From Posidonia oceanica (Eukaryota > Streptophyta > Magnoliopsida > Alismatales > Posidoniaceae), in the NCBI GenBank assembly GCA_037176725.1, contig JAZBRS010000049.1, positions 11,798,001-11,862,000 on the forward strand: a stretch of DNA of 64,000 bases, written 5' to 3'. Position numbers and translations under genes: made by a program. Of the stretch, positions 54,346 to 64,000 are shown piece after piece. Position 1 is the stretch's first letter. Each line of letters opens with the position of its first letter. Below the pieces are notes generated by a model. It was not told the DNA's origin, did not search any database, and saw nothing but the letters and a program-made list of their open reading frames with translations.

Positions 54346-55761
54346 AAAGGAAACAGGAACCCATCATGATAGGCATGCAATGGTCTCAGCGTAGGCATGC
54401 TTTGTAGCGTCACAAGGTGACAAACGAGGTACGTGCCAGTCATCACAGACCTACCCACGCAGTGGGCGGCAAAATTTGAAAAGCGTGGAGCCTCTGAGCA
54501 AGGCGGGCAAAAGTGCTCATCCTTGGCTCCAGTTTTTGAAAACAGGGAGAAGGGAAGCTAAAGATATATTACAGCATGCATGTTTTGATGGCTTTGGACT
54601 CAAAGCGGCTGTGCCATGAGGATGCTTCTGCGGTTCCTGACTCAGGAGACTCGATCCTCGAGCGACGCCATGCCGAGTTGTGGTTGGTGGCTCTCTTTTT
54701 CACTCTTGGCTTGGGATGAGGCCTTGGCTTTGCAGAGTATAGCCTTCGGCTGCAGGGTAGCAGAAGCATTGGATGCAGCTTCTTAGCCTCTGCCTCAATT
54801 CCTCGGGGACCAGCTACCGCTTTTAACGCTCATGGAATAATATTTCTTTTCCCCTCATGAGTGACTGGAGTTGCATCTAGCCTGCCAAGGGAGTAGGGTT
54901 GTCTGCAGAGGAGATTGGAGCGTGCTACTGCGCTCGGAGGCTGGGGCCAGGTCCTCCTGATAATGCATCCCGTGCAGTTGCCAGTGTGGCGCTTGAAGCT
55001 GATAGCTGAGGTGGCTTCGACGCTCGTCCGAGTCACTCCTCTCATGAGCGCCTTCTCTCTTCGACTTCTTTCTGCATTTTTCTTTTGTGCTCAGCATGCA
55101 TATCACGTTGTCACATTTCTTTTGCTCACATGACCTCTATTCTTTAGGATATGCATGACTTCGCCCTCTTGGGATAGCAGTCCCGGATGAGGCCTTGAGA
55201 GTTCGGCTGATCTGCGTACACCCTCAGCTTCTACAATGTGTTGACAACCTCTAGCTATGCTCTGCTCTGCTTTGGTCCTCTCCATGTCTAGTGGACTCTC
55301 TGGTTAAGGTGGACCTCGCTTCGGGAGGTTTGAGCTCTGCGAGACACTCTGTTCTGCTCTAGTCTCACTCTGTAGCCACATACAAGAGATGGCGCCGCTC
55401 GGGTGAGACCTGCCTGAGATTGTCACTACTTGACATCCTCTAGGCGCTGCTTGTTTGTCCAAAGTTGGGTTTCTGATTATACAAATGTTTGTGGGTTTTG
55501 TATATTTTAGCAGGGGAAAGGACAAACATGTTTTTAGGTTTTGCATTGGTTTTGTATTTTTATGATTTTTGTTTAGGAAAACATAAAAGGGAAAACTAGC
55601 AGAAAGGCGAAGAAAATATTTTGCTGTTTTTTATTTTCTTAATTTTTTTAGCTTTATGCTTTACAAGATGCAAGAAATGATATGTACATGCAATAAATGA
55701 CAATGCATGATGACAGATATGTGCAGGATGGTGGATATGCTTGCAAAGTGATTGATATGTG
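54346..55761 (-). other. D internal region without recognised gene
   Basis: I find no protein domain on either strand. Minus-strand frames of about 60-83 codons occur at 54569-55546 but share nothing recognisable with Gag, Pol or the extra ORF of E. It may be unrelated filler that replaced pol. Confidence 0.4.
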
Positions 55762-55915
55762 CAGGTGATAAGTTGACAGACCTATCGCCGAATAGTTAGG
55801 GATATCAGCCCGGATGATAAGTTGACGGACTTATCGCCGAGCAGTTAGAGCTGCCAGCCCAGTGATGATAGGTTAACGGACCCATCGCCGAATAGTTAGG
55901 GGTATCAGCCCAGAT
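55762..55915 (-). repeat. Second block of D hairpin repeats
   Basis: Three units on the plus strand contain GATAAGTTGACAGACCTATC, GATAAGTTGACGGACTTATC and GATAGGTTAACGGACCCATC. Each is followed by a (GA)ATAGTTAGGG-TATCAGCC or GCAGTTAGAGCTGCCAGCC hairpin. Confidence 0.85.
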
Positions 55916-56063
55916 GATAAATGCATGCAGGAAAAAATGCAAATTTTTTAAGGTTTTGCTGTTCTTATGCTTTTTATGATTTTCTGACATGGCAAGAAAA
56001 TGAAAAAATAAAACAAAAACGAAAAGAAAAGACAGTGCAGGAAAGAAAAGAGCGATAAGAGGG

Positions 56064-56072
56064 ACTTACCTG
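56064..56072 (-). promoter_or_regulatory. Perfect 5' splice-site consensus after D gag
   Basis: The minus strand reads CAG|GTAAGT at the end of the gag-like region, with T-rich sequence after it. It may mark the start of an intron like that known between coding parts of Ogre elements. Sequence evidence only. Confidence 0.4.
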
Positions 56073-58593
56073 TCAGCGACCTTGGGAGGGAGGTGCTGGG
56101 TCTGCCCCTGCGTTGCTGATGCTATCGGCGAGATCCACTATTGGCAGTACGGGGAGCACTAGAGCTGCTGGATCTGCTAATGGCAGTGCGGGGAGCACTG
56201 GGGCTGTTGGATCTGTTGATGGCAGTGCGGGGAGCACTGGGGCTGTTGATGCTAGAGGAAAGACTAACCTGGACGGTGTTGCGACTGAGCTTGCTGTCGA
56301 TTCTACCGTTGCACTTCCAAGCATCCCCTGGGCAAACAGGGAGAGATAGGAAGAGGCGGATTGCGCCGATGGGATCAGAAGGACCCACCGGGGCAGAGCT
56401 GGATTCAAAGAAGATTGGGGTAAGCCCCTGAGGTTCCGGCATCCTTGAAGCCTACAGGCTCAGAAGAAGAAGGGCCAGCTATGCTAGGGTGTGCGAGTGC
56501 AGGTACAGGTGTATGAGCAGCCTCCTACGAACCAACGATGAGGGTCCCGTTGTCAATCAGGTCCTAAATGACTTCCCGGAGAGTGAGGCAATTATCCGTC
56601 GAATGCCCCATGGCTCGATGGTAATCGCAATGCTTGCTCGCATCGTACCACCTCAGAAGAGGATTTGGTGGCGGGTAAGTTTCCGGAAGCCTCAGGAGCG
56701 ACACAACCTACGGAAAGACGGTGCTTAGTGGTTCACCAAGTGGGGTGAAGTCGCTCTTAGCGCGGCAGACTCGTCTCTGCCTAGGTTGTCGTCCTTGCTG
56801 AGCTAGTGCAACGTGATGCACCGGCTCAACGGTGACAGTGTGTGTAGTAGGTGCATAAACAGGTGCGTGCACTAGCGGAAAGGGGTCTGGCTGACTTTCT
56901 ATAAAGGCAGGCACTTTAGGAGGATCAGCGCATGCGACGGCATGCTGCTCAGAGCAGTCCGAAGCGGAGTTGTTGCTGCTGCTGTTGCGGCGATTGCTGG
57001 TGTCGTTGGCCTACCTAGCCAATGCAGAAAGTGCGGGAAAATGCCCACTCTGCAGTGAGCTTTCCACGCGAGCGCCAGCCCTAATCAGCGATGCAAAACT
57101 AGTGATGTGCTGGATGCAAAGCAGAGTCCCAGTCGCTGGCAGCGCCCCTTTGATGATCATCTCGATAGAATCCTCCTCAGAGGGTCTATCCCTGACCTGG
57201 GCGGCTATGGAGCGCCAGCAACCGACATACTCCCTGAATGGCTCTTGGGGCCTCTACCGGATGGCAACGAGATCCTCCCTCTTGGGGTCAAGTCAAGGTT
57301 GGAAGCATATTGATCAAGGAAAGCCCGAGAAAGATCAGTCCAAGTCTGAACCGCAGCCATGTCAAGGGACGTGAACCACCTAAGCGTGAGGCTGGTCAAA
57401 CTCTTCTGGAACAAGCGGATAAGGAGCCTTTCATCAGCCTGAAGCTGAACATGGTCCCCGCAATATGCCTTCAGATGCGAGATGGGGCAGCCTCTACCAT
57501 CATATTTATCGAAGTCTGGGATGCGGAACTTCGAAGGGAGTGCGGCCTCTGGAAAGAGACAGAGGTCGCGAAATTGGTAAGGCTGGTGGTCCTGGCCTTG
57601 CACTTGATGAAGTGCTCTCTCTAGGTCACCCAACCTGGTAAGGAAGGTGTCTGAGGCTACTGCTGGCGATGGTTGTGCAGCAGAGATAGGGACCACGTAT
57701 GCTGTGCAGGTTGCGCGAGAGTGCTCTTCCGGATCCATCGTCACGCCACCTGGTGTCGTAGCGTGAGGGCCAACATACCCGTGCGAGGGTGCAAAGTGTG
57801 GTGCTATGTAGGCAGGAGTCTGAACCTGATGCAAGGAAGATGGATAGATAACATGCTGTGCGATGTAAGGTGTAGTGCGGGGGAGCAGCAGCTGTTGCAC
57901 CGGCACGGTGCCAGGCAACGAGCCTAAGGGGTGCTGTGCTCCTGCCAATCCAGAAGACTAGCCACCAGAGGAAGGAGTTGCATGCTGTGCAAAGTGCTGT
58001 GAAGGTGCAGGAGGCCGATAATGCGCCCCCATCGCCAAAGCTGTGAGGAGCCGGGGTGATGGAAAGGGTGGGGGTGCAGTGTAGTGCGCCTGTAGGGCTA
58101 CAGAAGGCGGCACCGGAACCTCAGGGGTTGGGCAGGAAGAGCAGGCCACAGTCGGGTCGAGTGCGAGAGCCATGCTTCGCAACCTATTGGCCTTAGCCAA
58201 TAAATGCTGCACTTGCGAGGCAGAGAAAGCATCGATCGAGGGGCTGGGACACAAAGAGGTGTTCGCCAAGGGAGGCACGGAAACCAAGGAAGCAACAGGA
58301 GTAGATCCTATACAAGAGGCAGCCGTAGAAGGCTGGGTTCCCAAGACGGGAAGGCCTTGGGATGGAACAGAAGGCGACGCTCCTGGAGCCAGAGTGGCGG
58401 TCACCGTGACAGACTCGGTGACAAGCTCCAGGTCGGCTAGGGTCGACCCTTGATCCAGATAAAGGGGCTGGGAGGTCTCATGTACCAGAAGTGGAGAGGA
58501 GACAGGGGATGCCAAGGTAGGGGAGGGAGAGACCGAAGTCGACATCTCCCCTGACGCCAAAGAGGAAGAGGGCTCGTCGGTATGCTAGGCCAT
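56070..58593 (-). pseudogene. gag: Element D gag, broken
   Basis: It begins ATG-GCC-TAG at 58593, matching the MAQ start of E Gag but with Gln replaced by a stop. Downstream, the proline/serine-rich N-terminus, another TAG near 57957, and the Gag domain (FPEAALPSKFRIPDFDKYDG, then LRWFTSLD and FLDQYASNLDL) are clear to about 57290, where the frame shifts. Beyond this, IKGALPATGTLL-like sequence, PRQRRVCRAKSDFTPLGEP (about 56730) and a CDYHRAMGH-type zinc motif (about 56610) follow in changing frames. A 39-bp repeat (56138-56255) and a splice-donor consensus end the region. It corresponds to the whole of E Gag. Confidence 0.85.
56138..56255 (-). repeat. 39-bp tandem repeat at D gag 3' end
   Basis: Three copies of a unit with GGCAGTGCGGGGAGCACT and GGGGCTGTTGGATCTG. 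The unit length is a multiple of three, consistent with expansion inside a coding frame. Confidence 0.85.
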
Positions 58594-59731
58594 AGCAGAC
58601 GGCGAGCGAAAGCAAACAGGTCTGCAGCTGAAGGCAGGGACACAAGACCTAAGGCAACCTACTGTCGGAGGTGACAGACAGCTCAGAGACAGAGAGGGAT
58701 GCTCAGGATCCTAGCTGAAGGAACCCGCACCTACCTGCAAAACAAATAAACGTGTTAGAGGTTGGATGCAAAAAGAGTTATTAGGGGTGGCATGATGCAA
58801 ATGAATGCCCTAATATGCGCTCTCTCACCATGCATGTCCTGAGTAGATGACCTACCAGGACACACTCAGGAGTAATGGGATTATGCAGACTCTAGGCCAA
58901 AAAAAAGGTTCCCGTCTTGACCCTGCCAAAGCTCAAGTATAACGGGTGGTGCATTGGTGGCCTCGACCTTGCTAGAAGCATGGGTGGTACCCTCCACTAA
59001 CACCGACGTGACCCTTGGACAAGGGAGACAGATCGACTGACTTGTGCCACGCCAAAGCGTTGGGGGCAAGAGGCCGGGACTATCCTTTTCAGACTGCGGG
59101 TTAACTCAAATGAGAAGAATGCATGCTTTCTAAAATGCTGATGCGAATACTTTAGAGCGTTTTACTTACGTTTTATTTAACCAAGGGGAAAAAATTGCAA
59201 GTTTTGGCTCTAGTTGTGCTTAGATGTTATTGCTTTGCTTTATTGTTGCTTTTAAATTAAGCAAGAGGGAAGCAGGCAAGTTTCTACTATCCTAGGCATG
59301 GCATATGCGATTGGGAGAGAAACAAGAAGTCATGGCATGCAAGCAATTCAAACAGCAAGGCAAAAGGCATGGGCATGGCATGTGCAAGTGTATGTGGTCA
59401 TGATAGTGAAAAGAATACACTTATCATATCAAAAAGCAAGTATGCATGGTATGTGCGTGCATGGTGACATAGTATTTGTGTAAAAAAAAAAAAACATTTA
59501 TCACTCAAAAGGCATGCATAGTGCGCCAAGCAAGTATTTAGGCATGTGATGCAGGAGAATAAAGCAACGCAAGCAATCATGGCATAAAGCAGGTAAATAA
59601 ACAAGCAGGTAGGTAAGCAGGTAAGGCAAGCAGAAGCAAAAGGCAAGCAAAGCACAAAAGCAAGAGGCGAGAAGGCCAAGACGAAAGTCGGAGTCTGGAA
59701 TCCTCAACGGAGCATCCGCTGATGATTCCCA
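58594..59731 (-). other. Untranslated leader of D
   Basis: It resembles the leaders of E and C. On the minus strand it has a likely splice acceptor (TTTGTTTTGCAG, ending at 58735) upstream of gag. No gene. Confidence 0.6.
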
Positions 59732-59751
59732 TCTCCCCAGCGGAGTCGCCA
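59732..59751 (-). other. Primer-binding site of D (tRNA-Arg type)
   Basis: The minus strand reads TGGCGACTCCGCTGGGGAGA, one base after the end of the 5' LTR; it matches the PBS of E in its first 18 bases. Confidence 0.88.
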
Positions 59752-60080
59752 CTATAGTAATCCTGAATTCTGATCGTCCACGCACGATGCCAAAAGCTCG
59801 CATGCACCGATCAAAATAGGCAAACTATATGCGGTAGGATCCGAGGGAAGAAACTTGACTCAGAAACGCTGGCAAAAGAAGAAAAAAAGAAATGATAAGA
59901 CAAATCGAAGTCGCCACTAGGTCTATTAAGTTGGGAGACAGGGAAAACCGAGGATAAAGCATGAAAAGATATGCAAAATCGGATGCAAAGAGGGGGTAAA
60001 GGGATGCGATGCTACACAATGCGATGCTATGCTATGACTCGTGCCTAGGATGAAGGAAAGGTCGATGCGGGCCAAGAGAA

Positions 60081-60148
60081 AGGGCAAGGACTCCTGTTAC
60101 GCACGGGGAAGGTGTTAGGCACCCCCAATACGTCCGAGAGACGGTCTT
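60081..60148 (-). promoter_or_regulatory. Conserved LTR box (D 5' LTR)
   Basis: The reverse complement of the box in A, C and E, with GGAAGGTGTTAGGCACCCC intact. Confidence 0.8.
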
Positions 60149-60756
60149 TCTTAGGCAATCTCACGGGCTAATGCAAGGAAGTGCTAGCCTAATGCCTAAA
60201 TGCAATGAATGTCTGATTGCTATACATGGGAAATAAACGTGCTATGCTCAGCAGCACTGCTAGTGTTCCGAACCGGGCAAACCCTAGTTCGTGAGAACTC
60301 CTAGACAATAAGCATCATAGCCCTAATGCAAATGCAGGCGATGAAACAAAACTACGAGGAAAACCAGTCAATGCAAACGACATGCAAGAGATAAACCAAA
60401 GCAGGCATGGAAAATGGTGCAAAGGCACGGAAAATGATGCAAAAAGCACGAAAAACAGTGCGGAGGCACGGAAAACGATGCAAAGGCACGGAAAACAATG
60501 CAAGGGTGCCGAAAACAATGCAGGGGCATGGAAAACAATGCAAAGGCGTGGAAAACAATGCAAGGGCACGAAAAACAATGCAGGGGAGCGGAAAACAATG
60601 CAAAGGCACGGAAAACGATGCAAAGCAAGGCGCAAAGCCAAAACAGGGGTTAGACAGCATGCATGGGGGATTGCAGTACGCATAAGAAGCCATAAAACAC
60701 GGAAAACGGCGAACGAAATCAAGTCAGCGTTTTAAAATCAAATCCAGCCAACTGCA

Positions 60757-62140
60757 AGCGTTGGACGCTGGCAACACCGGCATCCAACATTGGATGCTAG
60801 AATTGCTGGTGTCCAACACTTGCTAGAGGCAGACAGCATGCAACTTTTGAAAAAGGATGCATTCTAGCTATATGAATGCAATACTGATGCAGAAATGCAG
60901 CTAAATGGGTGCATGACATGCAGGGCAAACATGGCAACGAAACAGAAGCAGATTCAGAGCAAAGGGGCAAGCTAAGATCAAGAATCAAAGCAAGCAGGGT
61001 GTTGGACGCCCGTGGACATGGCGTCCAACGTTAGACACCAGAGAGACAGGCATCCAACATAGGCCAGAGGAAAACAAGACAAATAAGCATACAGATGATA
61101 AATAAAAATTAGGAGCATGCATTTGGGCTACTGGAGACAAGCACAGACTAAGCATGCAAGCATGGGATACGAAAGAAACCAAGAAACTTACCATCTGCAA
61201 CATGTGCCAGGCATAAAGCTCAACCAGAGCGTTGGACGCGAGCTGAACCAGCGTCCAATGTTGGACGCCTGGAACAGCAACGTACAACACCTTGGGAGGC
61301 ACAAACACACAAGAACTTGCATAAAAAAAAGCATATGATCTATAGAAAATGAGGAGCAATTGCAAAGGAAGCTAAGCAAGCATATAAACGCAGGAATCAT
61401 GCAAGCAAACAGATTAGAGCATCATGCAAGCTTAAAAAATCAAGACAGAGGAGCAGGGACGTTAGACGCTGGTGACAGCAGCGTCCAACGTTGGATGCTG
61501 AAGTCCCTAGCGTCCAACGATTACAGCATGCAAACTCACCTACACAAGGGGGAGCTTAGCTCTAAACCCCACTTAACATTCATGCAAACTACTGATGCCA
61601 TGCCAGATCAAGAAAGAAGCATTCACCAAGCATATAATTTATGAGAAGCAAGAAAGGAAGAACATGCATAGGAATAAAGGATAATAACCCAAGTAAAGGA
61701 TAGCATGCAACTTAAGAGGATATTTGCAAACCTAAGCATGGTTGCCATAGGGGCTAGGCATCTCTGAGCATACACGGATCATGCATAGATATCCAAAAGA
61801 GGCAAGGTGCCAACTTGGCAGCAAAGTAGAGCTAACAGAGATGTTGGACAATGGATGAACCAGCGTCCAACGTTGGACGCGATTCACCCAGGCGTCCAAC
61901 GCAGGTAGACAGCAGATGACTTAAAGCATGCACAAAAGATTTAAGCATGGATCTAAACAAAGAAGTAGGCATGGCATAGCATCTGAAGACATGAGAAGAA
62001 GGCATGCAACATGGATTCACAAAAAAAAAACAAGCAATAGCAAAGCATGGCAAAGCAAGGGCAAAGGCAAACAAAGCAGGGTGTTGAACGCTAGCTACTA
62101 CCGCGTCCAATGTTGGACGCACCAGCTTGGGTGTCCAACA
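60757..62140 (-). repeat. Six double-hairpin modules in D 5' LTR
   Basis: They begin at about 60757, 60999, 61229, 61459, 61842 and 62083. The first is a full double module, while its counterpart at 49425 in the 3' LTR has lost half. Confidence 0.85.
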
Positions 62141-62383
62141 CACTGAACATCCTCCTGGCCAAGAATCGTGGCCAAAACGAGCTGGACTCCTGGCTTGGGC
62201 TTGGACCTTAAAAGGGTTAAAAAAATGCAAAAAGGCTTGGGTTATGGCTTTGGGGTTTAGGCCAGGGTTTTAGGTTTGGTTTTGGATAGAAATGGATTAG
62301 TCTAAAAAAGTGCCATTCCAGAGTCCACACAACCCTGCAAGAGAAATTGCCAACTTCCGGGCTATCAGAATGGGTTGTCTACA

Positions 62384-62388
62384 CACAT
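62384..62388. other. Right target-site duplication of D (CACAT)
   Basis: A perfect match to 48419-48423. Confidence 0.9.
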
Positions 62389-64000
62389 ATACTACTCTGT
62401 CAAACTTCTTCAATAAAGCTCTGGCTAAATTGCGGTATTCCTGCAGCTTTGGTGAGAGGGTCTTGTATTTATTAAGGACTTGTCAGATGACGAGCTGTGA
62501 GTCCCTAATTACTTTTAGCCTTCTTGCCCCTAGATCGAGAGCCATTCGTAGCCCTAGGATGAGTGCCTCATATTCTACAATATTATTACTTGCTGAGAAG
62601 AGTAGCTGGGCCGCGGCATGGAGAACAACACCCTCTGGAGTGAGGAGTGTTGCCCCTATCCTGACGCCCTGCGAGTTAAGTGCTCCATCGAAATGGAGAG
62701 TCCATTCTCTGACAAGTGGCATGACACTACTGATTGCCAGTATTTCCTCGTCTGGAAAATCTGTTGATACTGGCTGATATTCTGACATAGGTAGCCCGGC
62801 AAGTTGATCCGTGATAGCCTGCCCCTTGACCGCCTTCTGAGTGACAAACTGCAGGTCAAATTCAGTGAGGAGCATTTGCCATCGTGCTAGCCTTTCGGAC
62901 AGTGCAGGTTTCTCAAACATGTACTTGATAGGATCCATTTTGGCTACATAGCAGACTTTGTGTGCCAGAAAGTAGTGTCTGAGCTTTAGTGAGGCCCACA
63001 CCAAGGCTAGGCAGTGTCTCTCGATCTGGGAGTACTTCCTCTCGTACTCAATGAATGTTCTGCTGAGGTAATAAACCGCTTTCTCCTTCCTCCCAGCTTC
63101 ATCGTGTTGTGCTAGGACGACTCCCACTGAGTTATCAGTGACATCCAAGTAAAGTAACAATGACCTCTCGGGGACTAGAGCAGTCAATACTAGAGGTTTG
63201 AGGAGGTATAGCTTTAAATCATTGAAAGCCTTTTGACAGGTATGATCCCACTTGAACTCTGTACCACCTTTTAAAAGCTCATAGAATGGTCTACACTTCT
63301 CCGCATGTTGAGAGATGAATTTGCGGATAAACTGTAGTCTCCCTATGAGTCCTCTAAGTTCCTTGATATTCTTTGGTGACGGCATGGCCGTTATGGCTTT
63401 AGCCTTTGTGGGATCTACTTCTATGCCCCTTTTACTCACTATGAAGCCGAGTAGCTTTCCGACAGTGATCCCGAAGACACACTTCTTGGGGTTCATCTTG
63501 AGGTTGTACTAGTCTGCTCTCTGGAGTACTCTTTCCAGTGCTTCAAAGTGTCCCTCTCTTGCCTTCAATTTTACTAACAAGTCATCCACATAGCACTCCA
63601 TGCAATCATGCATCATGTCGTGAAAGATTGCCATCATAGCCCTTTGATAGGTGGCTCTAGCATTCTTTAGTCCGAACGGCATGACTACATAGCAATAGGT
63701 CCCCCATGGAGTGGTAAATGAGGTCTTCTCCTGATCTTCCTCTGCGAGTTTGATCTAGTTGTAACCGGAGAATCCATCCATGAATGAAAGCATTTCATGG
63801 CCTGCAGTGTTGTCTATGAGGATGTCTATATGTGGGAGAGGGAAATCATCTTTTGGGCATGCTTCATTGAGGTTTCTGTAGTCAATGCACACACGCACCT
63901 TGCCATCTTTCTTCATTACTAGAACTATGTTGGCAATCCACTCTGGATACACCACAACTCTGATGAACTTTGCCTTATGCAATTCGTCTATCACTTCTTT
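62389..64000 (-). pseudogene. Element H: reverse transcriptase, RNase H and archaeal RNase H (partial)
   Basis: It enters at the right edge with RT motifs: KKDGKVRVCIDYRNLNEACP, then FMDGFSGYN and a YVDDL catalytic box at 63579-63593. MNPKKCVFGITVGKLLGFIV follows, then the RNase H domain (YYLSRTFIEYERKYSQIERH) and the archaeal RNase H with LHFDGALN and NNIVEYEAL. In the latter the usual NNxAEYEA pattern has Val for Ala before Glu. TAG codons near 63757 and 63511 and a TGA near 62480 break the frame. It continues at 48418 beyond D. No frameshift is needed. The upstream parts (protease, gag) are off the window. Confidence 0.88.

Larger units (their letters stand above)
48424..62383 (-). mobile_element. 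Element D: non-autonomous Tat-type element with gag only
   Basis: LTRs with TG/CA-type ends, a tRNA-Arg PBS and an AGGGAGGGGCATC polypurine tract bracket 7.8 kb of internal sequence on the minus strand. This holds leader, broken gag and a repeat-rich 3' UTR. No protease, RT, RNase H or integrase motif is present. The element is related to E: similar Gag, leader, hairpin repeats and last 130 bases before the LTR. It must have depended on the enzymes of another element to move. D is inserted in the archaeal RNase H of H. Its LTRs have diverged more than those of E, so D is probably the older insertion. Confidence 0.88.
59753..62383 (-). repeat. 5' LTR of element D (2631 bp)
   Basis: It starts TGTAGACAACCC at 62383 and ends ACTATA at 59753 (the usual CA end is changed to TA). 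It matches the 3' LTR throughout except for about 0.9 kb missing near 62180, several small indels, and many substitutions. Confidence 0.9.
7442..64000 (-). mobile_element. Element H: large decayed Tat-type retrotransposon, hosts E and D
   Basis: On the minus strand the order from the right edge is RT, RNase H, archaeal RNase H, integrase, a long 3' region with antisense genes, polypurine tract and 3' LTR. The coding part is split by E (18607-47744) and D (48424-62383). On either side of each insertion the reading frame continues, and a five-base duplication separates the parts (CCCAT/CCCTT for E, CACAT for D). Several premature stops (mostly TAG) in RT, aRNH and integrase show it is inactive and older than its two passengers. 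Its 5' LTR, gag and protease lie beyond 64000. The left boundary at 7442 is inferred from a TG end next to the leader of C and could be off by some bases. Confidence 0.8.

Overview
This window is repeat-dense nuclear DNA from a plant, most likely an angiosperm. Essentially all of it is nested Ty3/gypsy LTR retrotransposons of the Tat/Ogre type. The evidence is polymerases with a second, archaeal-type RNase H, protease active sites of the form DNGSG, primer-binding sites that begin TGGCGACTC and match the 3' end of a plant tRNA-Arg, very long LTRs, and long repeat-filled 3' regions. I see no ordinary host gene, rRNA, tRNA or CRISPR array. The species cannot be named from sequence alone.

Layout. 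Positions 1-2324 are the 3' part of a plus-strand LTR (element A), abutting a minus-strand LTR fragment (G, 2325-3751). Next is a piece of a plus-strand 3' UTR with 44-bp tandem repeats (F, 3752-4292). A plus-strand 5' LTR, primer-binding site and leader follow (C, 4293-7441). From 7442 to beyond the right edge runs a large, decayed minus-strand Tat element (H). Its 3' LTR is at 7442-8937. Between that LTR and the end of its integrase (17791) it carries two plus-strand, i.e. antisense, plant-mobile-domain-like genes. One of these has a readable nine-exon structure.

Two younger elements sit inside the polyprotein of H. Element E (plus, 18607-47744) has 5.87-kb LTRs, an intact catalytic RT/RNase H/aRNH/integrase ORF, a degraded sense-strand mobile-domain-like ORF, and about 4.5 kb of tandem arrays before its polypurine tract. 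It splits the integrase core of H. Element D (minus, 48424-62383) keeps LTRs, primer-binding site, a broken gag, a repeat-rich 3' UTR and polypurine tract, but has no protease, RT or integrase, so it looks non-autonomous. It splits the archaeal RNase H of H and has perfect CACAT target duplications. Outside the two insertions, the H reading frame resumes on both sides.

The most notable signals are structural. The 3' UTR tandem units of E, D and F are arrays of small inverted repeats whose two arms change together (GATAG/CTATC, GACAG/CTGTC, GGTAG/CTACC), which suggests selection on a hairpin. The LTRs of D carry 60-bp double-hairpin modules built on GTTGGACGC/GCGTCCAAC. The LTRs of A, C and H carry GTCGCC/GGCGAC modules. 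A conserved box of about 69 bp and a second copy of the PBS core occur near the end of each LTR in A, C, D and E.
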